Source of the DNA: Terracoccus luteus
GTDB taxonomy: Bacteria; Actinomycetota; Actinomycetes; Actinomycetales; Dermatophilaceae
Assembly (NCBI RefSeq): GCF_003635045.1
Contig: NZ_RBXT01000001.1
Span: 3,906,001 to 3,970,000 of the forward strand
Direction of reading: 5' to 3'
DNA length: 64,000 bases
Shown here piece after piece: positions 25,994 through 34,666 of the stretch. The notes under the pieces are model-generated. The model was not told the DNA's origin. It did no database searches and saw nothing but the letters and a program-made list of their open reading frames with translations. The position numbers were made by a program, and so were the translations under genes. How positions within the stretch are numbered: position 1 is the first letter of the stretch; the number at the start of each line of letters is the position of its first letter.

Positions 25994-26677
25994 GTGCCGG
26001 ACCCCCGTCCGCGCCCGCTCGTGCTGCTGCACGGCCTCGGCCAGTCACCCATCGCGTGGCAGGACTTCGTCACCGCGTACGGCGCCGGGCGGCCGATGTC
26101 GGCGCCGTGGCTGCGTGGCCTCAAGCCGAAGGATGCCGTGGGCTTCGACCTCGGTGACGCGGCCTCGGGCGTCGCTGACGAGCTCGAGCTGCAGGGCGTG
26201 CGCCGGGCCGACTTCGTCGGCGTCTCGGTCGGGGCCAGCGTGGCGCTGCGGCTCGCGGTGCAGCGACCCGAGCTCGTCGGGCGCCTCGTGCTCGGCGGCG
26301 CGCTCGTCCGCCCGTCGCGGGGCTCGCTGCGTATGCAGAAGCTCGCCCTGCGGCTGGTGCCCGAGAGTCGCCTCGTCGACGCCGGCGTCTCGCGGCCGCG
26401 CATGCTCGCCGTGCTCGACGGCCTGCGCGACTTCGACGGCACGACCGAGCTGCGGTCGGTGACCGCGCCGACGCTGCTCGTGGCCGGTTCGAAGGACAAG
26501 GCCGGCGTCGTCGCCGCGCAGGCGCTCGCGAAGGAGCTGTCCGGCGCGCAGGTGCAGGTGCTCGACGGCGCCGGTGCCCTGCTCAACACCGAGTCGGCGA
26601 CCGCGCTCGCCGACCTCACGCACGCCTTCCTCGACACCGAACCCCCGCCCCACGACCCCCGTCGAGAGGGCGCGTAG
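25994..26677 (+). CDS. Alpha/beta hydrolase-fold protein lacking the catalytic histidine
   Basis: 227 residues, short for the fold because the cap region is minimal. Oxyanion strand 'LVLLHGLGQSPIAWQDF', nucleophile elbow G-V-S-V-G-A (Ser about residue 79) and acid strand 'TLLVAGSKDKAG' are present. At the position where the family has G-x-G-H the sequence is GAGALLN (codon GCC for His CAC/CAT), so the triad looks incomplete. It may be inactive, or use another histidine such as the one in 'DLTHAFLD'. Six bases after tdh, so co-transcribed. Its last codons and stop fall inside a short repeat cluster (26656-26717), so the C terminus may have been altered by the repeat. Confidence 0.8.
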   Translation: MPDPRPRPLVLLHGLGQSPIAWQDFVTAYGAGRPMSAPWLRGLKPKDAVGFDLGDAASGVADELELQGVRRADFVGVSVGASVALRLAVQRPELVGRLVLGGALVRPSRGSLRMQKLALRLVPESRLVDAGVSRPRMLAVLDGLRDFDGTTELRSVTAPTLLVAGSKDKAGVVAAQALAKELSGAQVQVLDGAGALLNTESATALADLTHAFLDTEPPPHDPRREGA

Positions 26678-26717
26678 CCCCCGTCGAGAGGGCGCTCGGC
26701 CACCGTCGAGAGGGCAC
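26656..26717. repeat. Three copies of an 18-bp repeat, period 22
   Basis: CCCCCGTCGAGAGGGCGC at 26656-26673 and 26678-26695 and a variant at about 26701-26717. An inverted copy with one change (GCGCTCTCTCGACGGGGG) lies at 31322-31339. Spacers are only 4-5 bases, so this is not a CRISPR array. Confidence 0.85.
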
Positions 26718-26753
26718 CACCCGCGTCGCCACCCCCGCCACGAAAGGCACCCG

Positions 26754-27686
26754 ATGACCGGCCCCACCACCCCTGACACCCACGAGACGCGCCTGGTCAC
26801 GACGCCGGACGGACGCACGCTCGAGGTCCTCCTCACCGGGCCGGAGGACGGGCTCCCTCTCGTCTTCCACCACGGCACCCCGCAGGCGGCGGTGCCGTTC
26901 GGCATCCTCGAGCGCCCGGCGACGCAGCGCGGCCTGCGGGTCGTCCAGTGCTCGCGGCCGGGCTACGGGCGGTCGACCCCGCGCGCCGACGTCGCGACCA
27001 CCGCCACCGTCGCCGACGACGCGGCCGACACCGCGACGGTGCTCGACGCCCTCGGCCACCGCGAGTTCGTGACCCTCGGCTGGTCGGGCGGCGGCCCCCG
27101 TGCCCTGGCCTGCGCCGCGCTGCTGCCCGGCCGGTGCCTCGCCGCGGTCTCCGGTGTCGGCATCGCCCCGCCGGATGCCGTGGGGCTCGACCCGCTCGAC
27201 GGCATGGGTCCGGAGAACGTGGCCGAGTACACCGCCGTGGCCCAGGGCGCCGACGCCCTCACCGCCTTCCTCGAGGAGCACGGGACACCCGTGCTCCAGG
27301 CGACCGGGGACGACATCGTCCGCGAGCTGGGCGGGCTGCTGCCCCCGGTCGACCGCGCCGCCATGACGGGCGAGCTCGGCGAGTACCTCGCCGCCGCCTC
27401 CCGGCACGCCGGGGCCCAGGGCATCGTCGGCTGGCGGGACGACGACCTGACGCACACCCGGCCGTGGGGCTTCGACCTCCACGACGTCACCGTCCCCACC
27501 GCGGTGTGGCAGGGGACCGAGGACCTCATGGTCCCGTTCGCGCACGCGCAGTGGCTGGCGACGCACGTCGCGGGTACCCGCGCCCACCTCGTCGAGGGCG
27601 AGGGGCACGTGTCGCTGCTCATGCGCATGGGCGACGTGCTCGACGACCTGCTCGACCTCGCCGGCCGCGGCACGGCGACGCGGTAG
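26754..27686 (+). CDS. Alpha/beta hydrolase
   Basis: 310 residues with a complete serine hydrolase set: 'LVFHHGTPQAAVPF' (oxyanion HG), 'CSRPGYGRSTP', nucleophile elbow G-W-S-G-G-G, acid strand 'VWQGTEDLMVPFAHAQWL' and base in 'VEGEGHVSLL'. It resembles haloperoxidase/epoxide-hydrolase-like members and is probably cytoplasmic. GAAAGG lies 7 bases before ATG. It follows the inactive-looking hydrolase 76 bases earlier, with the repeat cluster in between. Substrate unknown. Confidence 0.9.
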   Translation: MTGPTTPDTHETRLVTTPDGRTLEVLLTGPEDGLPLVFHHGTPQAAVPFGILERPATQRGLRVVQCSRPGYGRSTPRADVATTATVADDAADTATVLDALGHREFVTLGWSGGGPRALACAALLPGRCLAAVSGVGIAPPDAVGLDPLDGMGPENVAEYTAVAQGADALTAFLEEHGTPVLQATGDDIVRELGGLLPPVDRAAMTGELGEYLAAASRHAGAQGIVGWRDDDLTHTRPWGFDLHDVTVPTAVWQGTEDLMVPFAHAQWLATHVAGTRAHLVEGEGHVSLLMRMGDVLDDLLDLAGRGTATR

Positions 27687-27750
27687 CGACCGACCGGCCT
27701 CCGCGACGGCGGCCGCGGGCAGTCAGGGACAGCAGCGGGTTTCGGCGAGC

Positions 27751-27790
27751 GGTGGCCGCGCACCGGCGTTAGCGTCGGTGCGCGGCCACC
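27751..27790. promoter_or_regulatory. 15-bp inverted repeat enclosing a -10 element before the S37 gene
   Basis: GGTGGCCGCGCACCG (27751-27765) and its exact complement (27776-27790) flank 10 bases that contain TAGCGT (27770-27775), a good -10 hexamer. Start of transcription would be near 27782, inside the right arm. It may be an operator straddling the promoter of the peptidase gene, or the terminator of the upstream hydrolase with a chance -10. The ribosome binding site GAGAGG lies before ATG 27837. Confidence 0.55.
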
Positions 27791-27836
27791 GCCGCGCTGC
27801 TCGCCCTGCCGTCGCCGTCGTCCGAGAGGCCTGCCG

Positions 27837-29345
27837 ATGCCCGCCCTGTCCCGAACCGCCGCCTCACTCTCCGCGGCCGCCCTGATCGTCACCGGTCTCA
27901 CCGTGACCGGACCCGCTGCCGGCGGCGCCCTCGCCTCGCCGGGCACGCCGGCCAGCACGTCGGCCAGCACGTCGGCATCCGCGGGGGTGACGGCATCCGA
28001 CGACATCCTCGACCGCATCCGCGCCGTCCCCGGTGTCACCTCGGTGTCGGAGGGGAGCGTGCCCGCCGGGTACCGCTTCTTCCTCATCTCCTTCCGCCAG
28101 CAGGTCGACCACCGCGACCCCGCCAAGGGCACCTTCGAGCAGCGACTGACGCTGCTGCACAAGGGAACCGACCGGCCCACGGTCATGTACACAAGCGGCT
28201 ACGGCGTCTCGCAGAGCCCCGGGCGTGCCGAGCCGACGCAGATCGTCGACGGCAACCAGCTGAGCATGGAGTACCGGTTCTTCAGCCCCTCGATCCCCGC
28301 GTCGCCGAGCTGGCCGACCCAGCTGACGATCTGGCAGGCGGCCACCGACCAGCACGACATCATCGAGGCGTTCAAGACCGTCTACGACCAGAGCTGGCTG
28401 ACGACCGGCGGGTCGAAGGGCGGCATGACCGCGACCTACCACCGGCGCTTCTACCCGGACGACGTGCAGGGCAGCGTCCCCTACGTGGCGCCGAACGACG
28501 TCGTCGACACCAAGGACGTCTACAACGAGTTCCTCTCGCAGGTGGGCGAACCCGCGTGCCGTGACGCCATCACGGCGGTGCAGCGGCGCGCGCTCGGCCC
28601 CGCCCGCGACGGCATCCTGCGCACCTTGCGTTCCGTGAGCGCCGAGCAGGGTCTGACGTGGAAGACCGTCGGCAGTCTCGAGAAGGCGTACGAGTCGGCG
28701 GTCGTCGACACCTACTTCGCGTTCTGGCAGTACCAGCCCGAGTCAGCCTGCGGCTCGGTGCCGGACGCACGCACCGCCACCCGCGACGAGATCTACGCCT
28801 TCCTCGACGGCGTCGCCGGGCTGACGTTCTACTCCGACCAGACGCTCGCGTACTACGCGCCCTACTACTACCAGGCGGCGACGCAGCTCGGCTCGCCCGA
28901 GCCGTACGAGAACCGCCTCGGCGACCTGCTGAAGTTCCCGGGCGCCGACGTCGCCAAGACGTTCGTGCCGCGCGAGCTCAAGCCGCTGCCCCGCTTCGAC
29001 CGCGCGGCCATGCCCGACGTCGACCGTTGGGCCTCGCACCGCTCGACGCAGATGCTCTACGTCTACGGCGAGAACGACCCGTGGAGCGCCGAGCCCTTCG
29101 ACTGCGGCCCCGCCGCCTCGGCCGCCCGCCGCGACTGCTTCCGCTTCTACGTCCCCGGTGGCAACCACGGCTCGTCGATCTCGCAGCTGCCCGAGGCCGA
29201 GCGCGCCGTCGCCGTGCAGCAGGTGCGCGAGTGGGCGGGAGTGGCCACCGCCGACGCGTCCGCCCGCTCGGCCGCGGCCGGCTCGTGGTCGTCGGTGCCT
29301 GCGCTCGACCACGCCCCGGAATGGACCCAGCGCCGCACCCCCTGA
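27837..29345 (+). CDS. Secreted prolyl tri/tetrapeptidyl aminopeptidase, family S37
   Basis: 502 residues. A Sec signal (hydrophobic residues ~8-30, A-L-A cleavage near 34) is followed by a Ser/Thr/Ala linker coded by repeats. The core matches Streptomyces S37 peptidases: 'FFLISFRQQVDHRDP', 'VMYTSGYGV', 'QLSMEYRFFSPSIP', the nucleophile Ser193 in T-G-G-S-K-G-G-M-T, 'VPYVAPNDV' and 'YVYGENDPWSAEPF' (acid) and 'VPGGNHGSSI' (base). These enzymes release N-terminal tri- or tetrapeptides ending in proline outside the cell. A single-gene unit with its own promoter candidate and terminator. Confidence 0.92.
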   Translation: MPALSRTAASLSAAALIVTGLTVTGPAAGGALASPGTPASTSASTSASAGVTASDDILDRIRAVPGVTSVSEGSVPAGYRFFLISFRQQVDHRDPAKGTFEQRLTLLHKGTDRPTVMYTSGYGVSQSPGRAEPTQIVDGNQLSMEYRFFSPSIPASPSWPTQLTIWQAATDQHDIIEAFKTVYDQSWLTTGGSKGGMTATYHRRFYPDDVQGSVPYVAPNDVVDTKDVYNEFLSQVGEPACRDAITAVQRRALGPARDGILRTLRSVSAEQGLTWKTVGSLEKAYESAVVDTYFAFWQYQPESACGSVPDARTATRDEIYAFLDGVAGLTFYSDQTLAYYAPYYYQAATQLGSPEPYENRLGDLLKFPGADVAKTFVPRELKPLPRFDRAAMPDVDRWASHRSTQMLYVYGENDPWSAEPFDCGPAASAARRDCFRFYVPGGNHGSSISQLPEAERAVAVQQVREWAGVATADASARSAAAGSWSSVPALDHAPEWTQRRTP

Positions 29346-29350
29346 GGGCG

Positions 29351-29381
29351 GACCGGATGCCGGGCCCACCGGCATCCGGTC
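29351..29381. terminator. Terminator hairpin between S37 peptidase and GNAT
   Basis: Perfect 13-bp stem GACCGGATGCCGG / CCGGCATCCGGTC with a 5-base loop, between convergent genes. Both arms contain the abundant CGGATGCCG motif. Confidence 0.8.
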
Positions 29382-29391
29382 TCACCCGTTC

Positions 29392-29919
29392 TCAACCGGT
29401 CACGCTGAACGTGACCCACGTGTCCGGCGGGAGCTCGGGCCGGCCCGGGACGGGGCGTCGTTCAGAGGTCCACCCCGGGTCGAGGCCCGCCGCCACGGCC
29501 GGCCAGAAGGCGGCCGCGGCGGCGTTGCGCTGCTGATGGGCGACGCTCCACCGTCCCGGTCGGGTGGCGACCACGCTGCCCACGAGTCGGCGCCCCGCCC
29601 CCGTTCGTCGGGCGCCGGCCACCACGAAGAAGCTGCTGATGACGGCGACGGGCTCGTCGAGCGCCCGGGCGACGGCGAGCCCGACCGGGTGGGGCCCGGA
29701 CTCGAGCAGCCTCGCCTGCCAACCGGTCTCACCCGCGAGGGCGCGGTCGAGGCGCTCGGTGCGGTACCGGCCGTCAGACCCCGGGAGTGCGCCGGTGACG
29801 GCGCTGAGGTCGTGTCGGAACAGCTGCCACAGGCGGTGCATCACGTCGTGGTCGGCAGCGGTGGCCCGGCGGGCCACGAGGGCGGCCGGCTGGAGCGGTG
29901 GGATGTCGGGAGTCGTCAT
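29392..29919 (-). CDS. GNAT family acetyltransferase
   Basis: 175 residues from ATG 29919; a TTG two codons earlier is possible. GNAT pattern: '[30 protein letters not shown]' first helix, '[41 protein letters not shown]' with the acetyl-CoA loop R-R-T-G-A-G-R-R, then '[18 protein letters not shown]' (the N-x-A-A-x-x-F strand) and a C-terminal beta strand. Substrate unknown. It is convergent with the S37 gene and divergent from kbl, and its start lies about 110 bases from kbl. Confidence 0.82.
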   Translation of the reverse strand: MTTPDIPPLQPAALVARRATAADHDVMHRLWQLFRHDLSAVTGALPGSDGRYRTERLDRALAGETGWQARLLESGPHPVGLAVARALDEPVAVISSFFVVAGARRTGAGRRLVGSVVATRPGRWSVAHQQRNAAAAAFWPAVAAGLDPGWTSERRPVPGRPELPPDTWVTFSVTG

Positions 29920-29989
29920 ACGCAAGAGCCTCGGACGCAGGACGCGTACCGAGGCTCACGGTGATTCTCCCACGTCGTCACCCCCGGCA

Positions 29990-30010
29990 TACGCTGGTGG
30001 GTGCCACCAG
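29990..30010 (+). promoter_or_regulatory. Promoter and leader hairpin of kbl
   Basis: TACGCT (29990-29995) is a -10 candidate. Overlapping its end, CTGGTGG-GTG-CCACCAG (29994-30010) is a perfect 7-bp stem that would sit at the extreme 5' end of the transcript or act as an operator at the start site. GAGGA lies 5 bases before ATG 30032. Confidence 0.5.
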
Positions 30011-30031
30011 CACCCGAACGTGAGGACCCCG

Positions 30032-31225
<1,194 letters not shown>

Positions 31226-31321
31226 CGGCACCCGTCCACCGCGTCACGCGCCGGTCGGATGCCGGTGGGCGGGGCTCTCACCGGTCCGCACCACCCGCCG
31301 TGCCCACACGACGGGGTTCAC

Positions 31322-31339
31322 GCGCTCTCTCGACGGGGG
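31322..31339 (-). repeat. Single inverted copy of the 18-bp repeat seen at 26656
   Basis: GCGCTCTCTCGACGGGGG is the complement of the 26656 repeat with one mismatch; it lies between kbl and the molybdate operon. Confidence 0.8.
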
Positions 31340-31394
31340 AAGGCGGGCCCGTGGATGCGGTGGTGATCGCCGGGTGGAGCCGTAGATGATGATC

Positions 31395-31400
31395 TAGGGT
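31395..31400 (+). promoter_or_regulatory. -10 element of the molybdate operon, leaderless spacing
   Basis: TAGGGT, then GCTGTCC (7 bases), then GTG 31408. This spacing decides the start against the GTG at 31399, which overlaps the hexamer itself. Confidence 0.6.
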
Positions 31401-31407
31401 GCTGTCC

Positions 31408-31815
31408 GTGCCGAAGATCAGGATCCGTGACGCCGCGGCGTTCCTCGCCGTCAGCGACGACACCGTTCGCCGGTGGGTCGACGCCGGGCAGCTGCCCGCC
31501 GAGACCGACGCGAGCAACCGCAAGGTCATCGACGGGCGCGACCTGGCCCGGTTCGCCAAGGAGCACGCCGCCACCCCGATGGCCGACCCGTCGGGCGTGC
31601 AGCGCTCGGCCCGCAACCGCTTCGTCGGGCTCGTCACCGACGTCGTCACCGACACGGTCATGGCGCAGGTCGAGCTGCAGTGCGGCCCCTACCGGGTCGT
31701 CTCACTCATGAGCAGCGAGGCGGTGCGCGACCTCGGTCTCGAGGTCGGCGCGGTCGCCGTCGCCGTCGTCAAGTCGACGACGGTCATCATCGAGACGCCC
31801 GCAGGAGTGTCATGA
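31408..31815 (+). CDS. HTH (excisionase-type) and Mop/TOBE fusion, molybdate-responsive regulator
   Basis: 135 residues. Residues ~1-48 are a small MerR/excisionase-like HTH ('[25 protein letters not shown]...'), a linker follows, and residues ~67-133 are a Mop (molybdopterin/molybdate-binding TOBE) domain: '[62 protein letters not shown]'. By analogy with ModE, which couples an HTH to two Mop domains, it probably senses molybdate and controls the operon it heads, here with one Mop per chain. Its stop overlaps the modA start (ATGA). Confidence 0.88.
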   Translation: MPKIRIRDAAAFLAVSDDTVRRWVDAGQLPAETDASNRKVIDGRDLARFAKEHAATPMADPSGVQRSARNRFVGLVTDVVTDTVMAQVELQCGPYRVVSLMSSEAVRDLGLEVGAVAVAVVKSTTVIIETPAGVS

Positions 31816-32645
31816 CCCGCCACCGCGCGACGTCCCGGACCGCCCTTTCCGCCATGGGTGCCGCCGCCCTGATGGCCACTGCCGCCGGCTGTGGCTCCGA
31901 CGCCACCACGACGCAACCGGGCGCGGGCGCGCCGGCCGGCTCCACGGCATCCGGTACGACGTCGGCGGCCTCGGGCACCCTCACCGTCTTCGCGGCCGCG
32001 TCGTTGAAGAAGACCTTCACGCAGCTGGGCCAGGACTTCGAGGCGAGCCACCCGGGCACGACGGTCACCTTCAGCTTCGCCGGCTCGTCCGACCTCGTGA
32101 CGCAGCTGCAGCAGGGCGCGCCGGCCGACGTCTTCGCCTCGGCCGACACGAAGAACATGGACAAGGCCACCGGCGACTCGCTCGTCGAGGGCAGCCCCGT
32201 CGACTTCGCCACCAACACCCTCGAGATCGCCGTGCCGCCGGGCAACCCGGGCAGGGTGACCGACCTGAAGAGCCTCGCGAACCCGGCGGTCAAGGTCGTG
32301 CTGTGCGCGCCCGAGGTCCCGTGCGGCACGGCCGCGCAGAAGGTAGAGACCACGGCCGAAATCGACATCAAGCCCGTCAGCGAGGAGTCGTCGGTCACCG
32401 ACGTCCTCGGCAAGGTGAGCAGCGGCGAGGCCGACGCCGGGCTCGTCTACGTCACCGACGTCGAGGCGGCCGGCGACACGGTCGAGGGCGTCACCTTCGA
32501 CGAGTCGTCGGCGGCGGTGAACCGCTACCCGATCGCGACGCTCGCCGACAGCCAGAACGTCTCTCTCGCCGAGGAGTTCGTCGCCCTCGTCACCGGCGCG
32601 CAGGGCCAGCAGGTGCTCGCCGCCGCCGGCTTCGGCCAGCCCTGA
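31812..32645 (+). CDS. modA: Molybdate-binding lipoprotein ModA
   Basis: 277 residues. Lipoprotein signal with A-A-G-C (Cys at about residue 24), a Thr/Gly/Ala linker, then the oxyanion-binding fold: '[17 protein letters not shown]', '[26 protein letters not shown]' and '[11 protein letters not shown]'. The S-S-D and A-A-S-L segments form the molybdate or tungstate site in the family. It delivers the oxyanion to ModBC downstream. AGGAG lies 4 bases before ATG, which overlaps the regulator's stop. Confidence 0.94.
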   Translation: MTRHRATSRTALSAMGAAALMATAAGCGSDATTTQPGAGAPAGSTASGTTSAASGTLTVFAAASLKKTFTQLGQDFEASHPGTTVTFSFAGSSDLVTQLQQGAPADVFASADTKNMDKATGDSLVEGSPVDFATNTLEIAVPPGNPGRVTDLKSLANPAVKVVLCAPEVPCGTAAQKVETTAEIDIKPVSEESSVTDVLGKVSSGEADAGLVYVTDVEAAGDTVEGVTFDESSAAVNRYPIATLADSQNVSLAEEFVALVTGAQGQQVLAAAGFGQP

Positions 32646-32656
32646 CCGGCGCGCCG

Positions 32657-33445
32657 GTGACCCGCACGTACTCCGGCCTGCCGCGGTGGGTCTTCGTCCC
32701 GGCCCTGCTCGGGGCGGTCTTCGTCGTGCTCCCGCTCGTGGCCATGACGACGCGGGTCGACTGGTCGCAGTTCGGCGCGCTCGTCACCTCCGACAGCTCG
32801 GTGGCGGCGCTCGAGCTGAGCCTGCGCACGTCGGCCGCCTCCACGGCGCTGTGCCTCGTGCTCGGCATTCCGCTCGCCCTCGTCCTCGCCCGCACGAGCT
32901 TCCGCGGGCAACGGGCCCTGCGGTCGCTGCTGCTGCTCCCACTCGTGCTGCCGCCCGTCGTCGGTGGCATCGCACTGCTCTACACCTTCGGCCGTCGCGG
33001 CCTGCTCGGCGAGTCGCTCGACCTCCTCGGCATCCGCATCGCCTTCTCGACGACGGCCGTCGTGCTGGCCCAGACCTTCGTCGCGCTGCCCTTCCTCGTC
33101 GTCAGCCTCGAGGGCACGCTGCGTGCGGTCGGCCAGCGGTACGAGGTCGTCGCCGCCACCCTCGGGGCCCGCCCCACGACAGTGCTGACGCGGGTGACGG
33201 TGCCGCTCGTGCTCCCCGGGCTGCTGTCGGGCGCGGTGCTGTCGTTCGCCCGTGCGCTGGGGGAGTTCGGCGCCACGCTGACCTTCGCCGGCAGCCTGCA
33301 GGGCGTCACCCGCACGCTGCCGCTGGAGATCTACCTCCAGCGCGAGACCGACGCCGACGCCGCCGTCGCCCTCTCGCTCGTGCTCGTCGTCGTCGCCGTG
33401 CTCGTCGTCGCCCTCGCGCAGGGCCGGGGGCGGCAGTGGGGCTGA
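32657..33445 (+). CDS. modB: Molybdate ABC transporter permease ModB
   Basis: 262 residues with five or six helices ('[19 protein letters not shown]' first). The docking loop is '[24 protein letters not shown]', and '[28 protein letters not shown]' is a hallmark of molybdate/sulfate permeases. GTG 32657 is 12 bases after modA; no clear ribosome binding site, so it probably depends on coupling. Its end is 3 bases before modC. Confidence 0.94.
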   Translation: MTRTYSGLPRWVFVPALLGAVFVVLPLVAMTTRVDWSQFGALVTSDSSVAALELSLRTSAASTALCLVLGIPLALVLARTSFRGQRALRSLLLLPLVLPPVVGGIALLYTFGRRGLLGESLDLLGIRIAFSTTAVVLAQTFVALPFLVVSLEGTLRAVGQRYEVVAATLGARPTTVLTRVTVPLVLPGLLSGAVLSFARALGEFGATLTFAGSLQGVTRTLPLEIYLQRETDADAAVALSLVLVVVAVLVVALAQGRGRQWG

Positions 33446-33447
33446 CC

Positions 33448-34503
33448 ATGAGCGCGGTCGTGGCCGCTCGCGGCCTCGACGTCACCCTCGAGGTCGCCGC
33501 CGGGGAGCGGGTGGCCGTGCTCGGCCCCAACGGGGCGGGCAAGTCGACGCTGCTCGCCGTCCTCGCGGGGGTGGTCCGACCGGATGCCGGTGAGGCCGTC
33601 CTCGACGACCGTGTCCTCTACCGCCAGGGGGGACCAGACACCCGGTGGGTGCCGCCCCATGCCCGCGGCATCGCCCTGCTGGCCCAGGACCCGCTGCTCT
33701 TCCCGCACCTCACCGCCCTCGACAACGTCGCCTTCGGCCCGCGCTCGGCCGGCGCCCGCACCCGGGCCGCGCGTGAGGAGGCGCGGCGGTGGCTCACCGA
33801 GGTCGAGGCGAGCGAGCTCGCCGACCGTCGGCCGGCCCAGCTCTCCGGAGGTCAGCAGCAGCGGGTCGCCGTGGCCCGGGCCCTCGCCGCCCGCCCCCGG
33901 CTGCTGCTGCTCGACGAGCCGATGGCGGCCCTCGACGTGGCCGCCGCCCCGATGCTGCGTCGCGTGCTGGCCCGGGTGCTCGCCGACCGCGCCGCGGTCA
34001 TCGTCACCCACGACCTGCTCGACGCCGTGCTCCTGTCGACCCGGGTCGTCGTCGTCGACCACGGCCGCGTCGTCGAGTCGGGCCCCACGGCCGAGGTCGT
34101 CGCCCGGCCGCGCACCCCGTTCACGGCACGCCTCGCCGGGCTCGACCTCGTGCGCGGCGTCGCCGTCGACGGCACCCACCTGCGCGACGGGGCCGGGCGG
34201 CTCGTCGAGGGGACCCCGAGCGGCGACCTCGTCGCCGGCGCCCCGGCCCTCGCCGTCTTCAGCCCGACGGCCGTCGCCGTCCACGTCGCGGCGCCGAGCG
34301 GCAGCCCCCGCAACACGTTCGCCGCCACCGTCGTCGAGCTCGAGCCGCGCGACGCCCAGGTGCGGGTGCGGGCCCACGACGCGCACGACGGGGTGCTGCT
34401 CGCCGACGTCACCGCCGGCTCCGTCGGCGAGCTCGACCTGCACCCCGGCCGCGAGGTGCACCTCGCGGTCAAGGCCACGGCCGTCACCCTCTACCCGGCC
34501 TGA
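33448..34503 (+). CDS. modC: Molybdate ABC transporter ATP-binding protein ModC
   Basis: 351 residues. Walker A GPNGAGKST (26-34), Q-loop 'LLAQDPLLFPHLTALDNVAFG', signature 'LSGGQQQRVAVARALA', Walker B 'LLLLDEPMAALD', H-loop 'IVTHDLLDAV', then a C-terminal Mop/TOBE regulatory region ('RNTFAATVVELEPRDAQVRVRAHD... LAVKATAVTLY'). It energises molybdate uptake through ModB. Last gene of the operon, closed by a hairpin made from intergenic repeats. Confidence 0.95.
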   Translation: MSAVVAARGLDVTLEVAAGERVAVLGPNGAGKSTLLAVLAGVVRPDAGEAVLDDRVLYRQGGPDTRWVPPHARGIALLAQDPLLFPHLTALDNVAFGPRSAGARTRAAREEARRWLTEVEASELADRRPAQLSGGQQQRVAVARALAARPRLLLLDEPMAALDVAAAPMLRRVLARVLADRAAVIVTHDLLDAVLLSTRVVVVDHGRVVESGPTAEVVARPRTPFTARLAGLDLVRGVAVDGTHLRDGAGRLVEGTPSGDLVAGAPALAVFSPTAVAVHVAAPSGSPRNTFAATVVELEPRDAQVRVRAHDAHDGVLLADVTAGSVGELDLHPGREVHLAVKATAVTLYPA

Positions 34504-34553
34504 GCCGCCCGACCGAGGCCGAGGCAGCCGAAAGCACGGGCCTCGCGCACCGG

Positions 34554-34655
34554 TGTGATGCCAGACGGGCGTCCGCGCTCCTGTGTGATGCCAGACGCGG
34601 CCCATGTGCCGCGTCCGGCATCACCGACGCCGGTCGACACCGCGGTCGGCATCAC
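34554..34655. repeat. Four copies of a 12-13 bp repeat in two orientations
   Basis: TGTGATGCCAGAC at 34554-34566 and 34584-34596 (period 30), and inverted forms GTCCGGCATCAC (34613-34624) and GTCGGCATCAC (34645-34655). The core overlaps the abundant GATGCC motif. Confidence 0.8.
34585..34624. terminator. Terminator-like hairpin between modC and PepSY gene
   Basis: GTGATGCCAGACGCGGC (34585-34601) pairs with 34608-34624 over 17 positions with one mismatch and a 6-base loop. It lies between convergent genes and is built from two inverted copies of the local repeat. Confidence 0.7.
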
Positions 34656-34666
34656 CCGGGTCCGGG

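Noticed and set aside
26656-26717. CRISPR-like array
   Set aside because: Three repeats with 4-5 base spacers that are not unique sequences; no cas genes.
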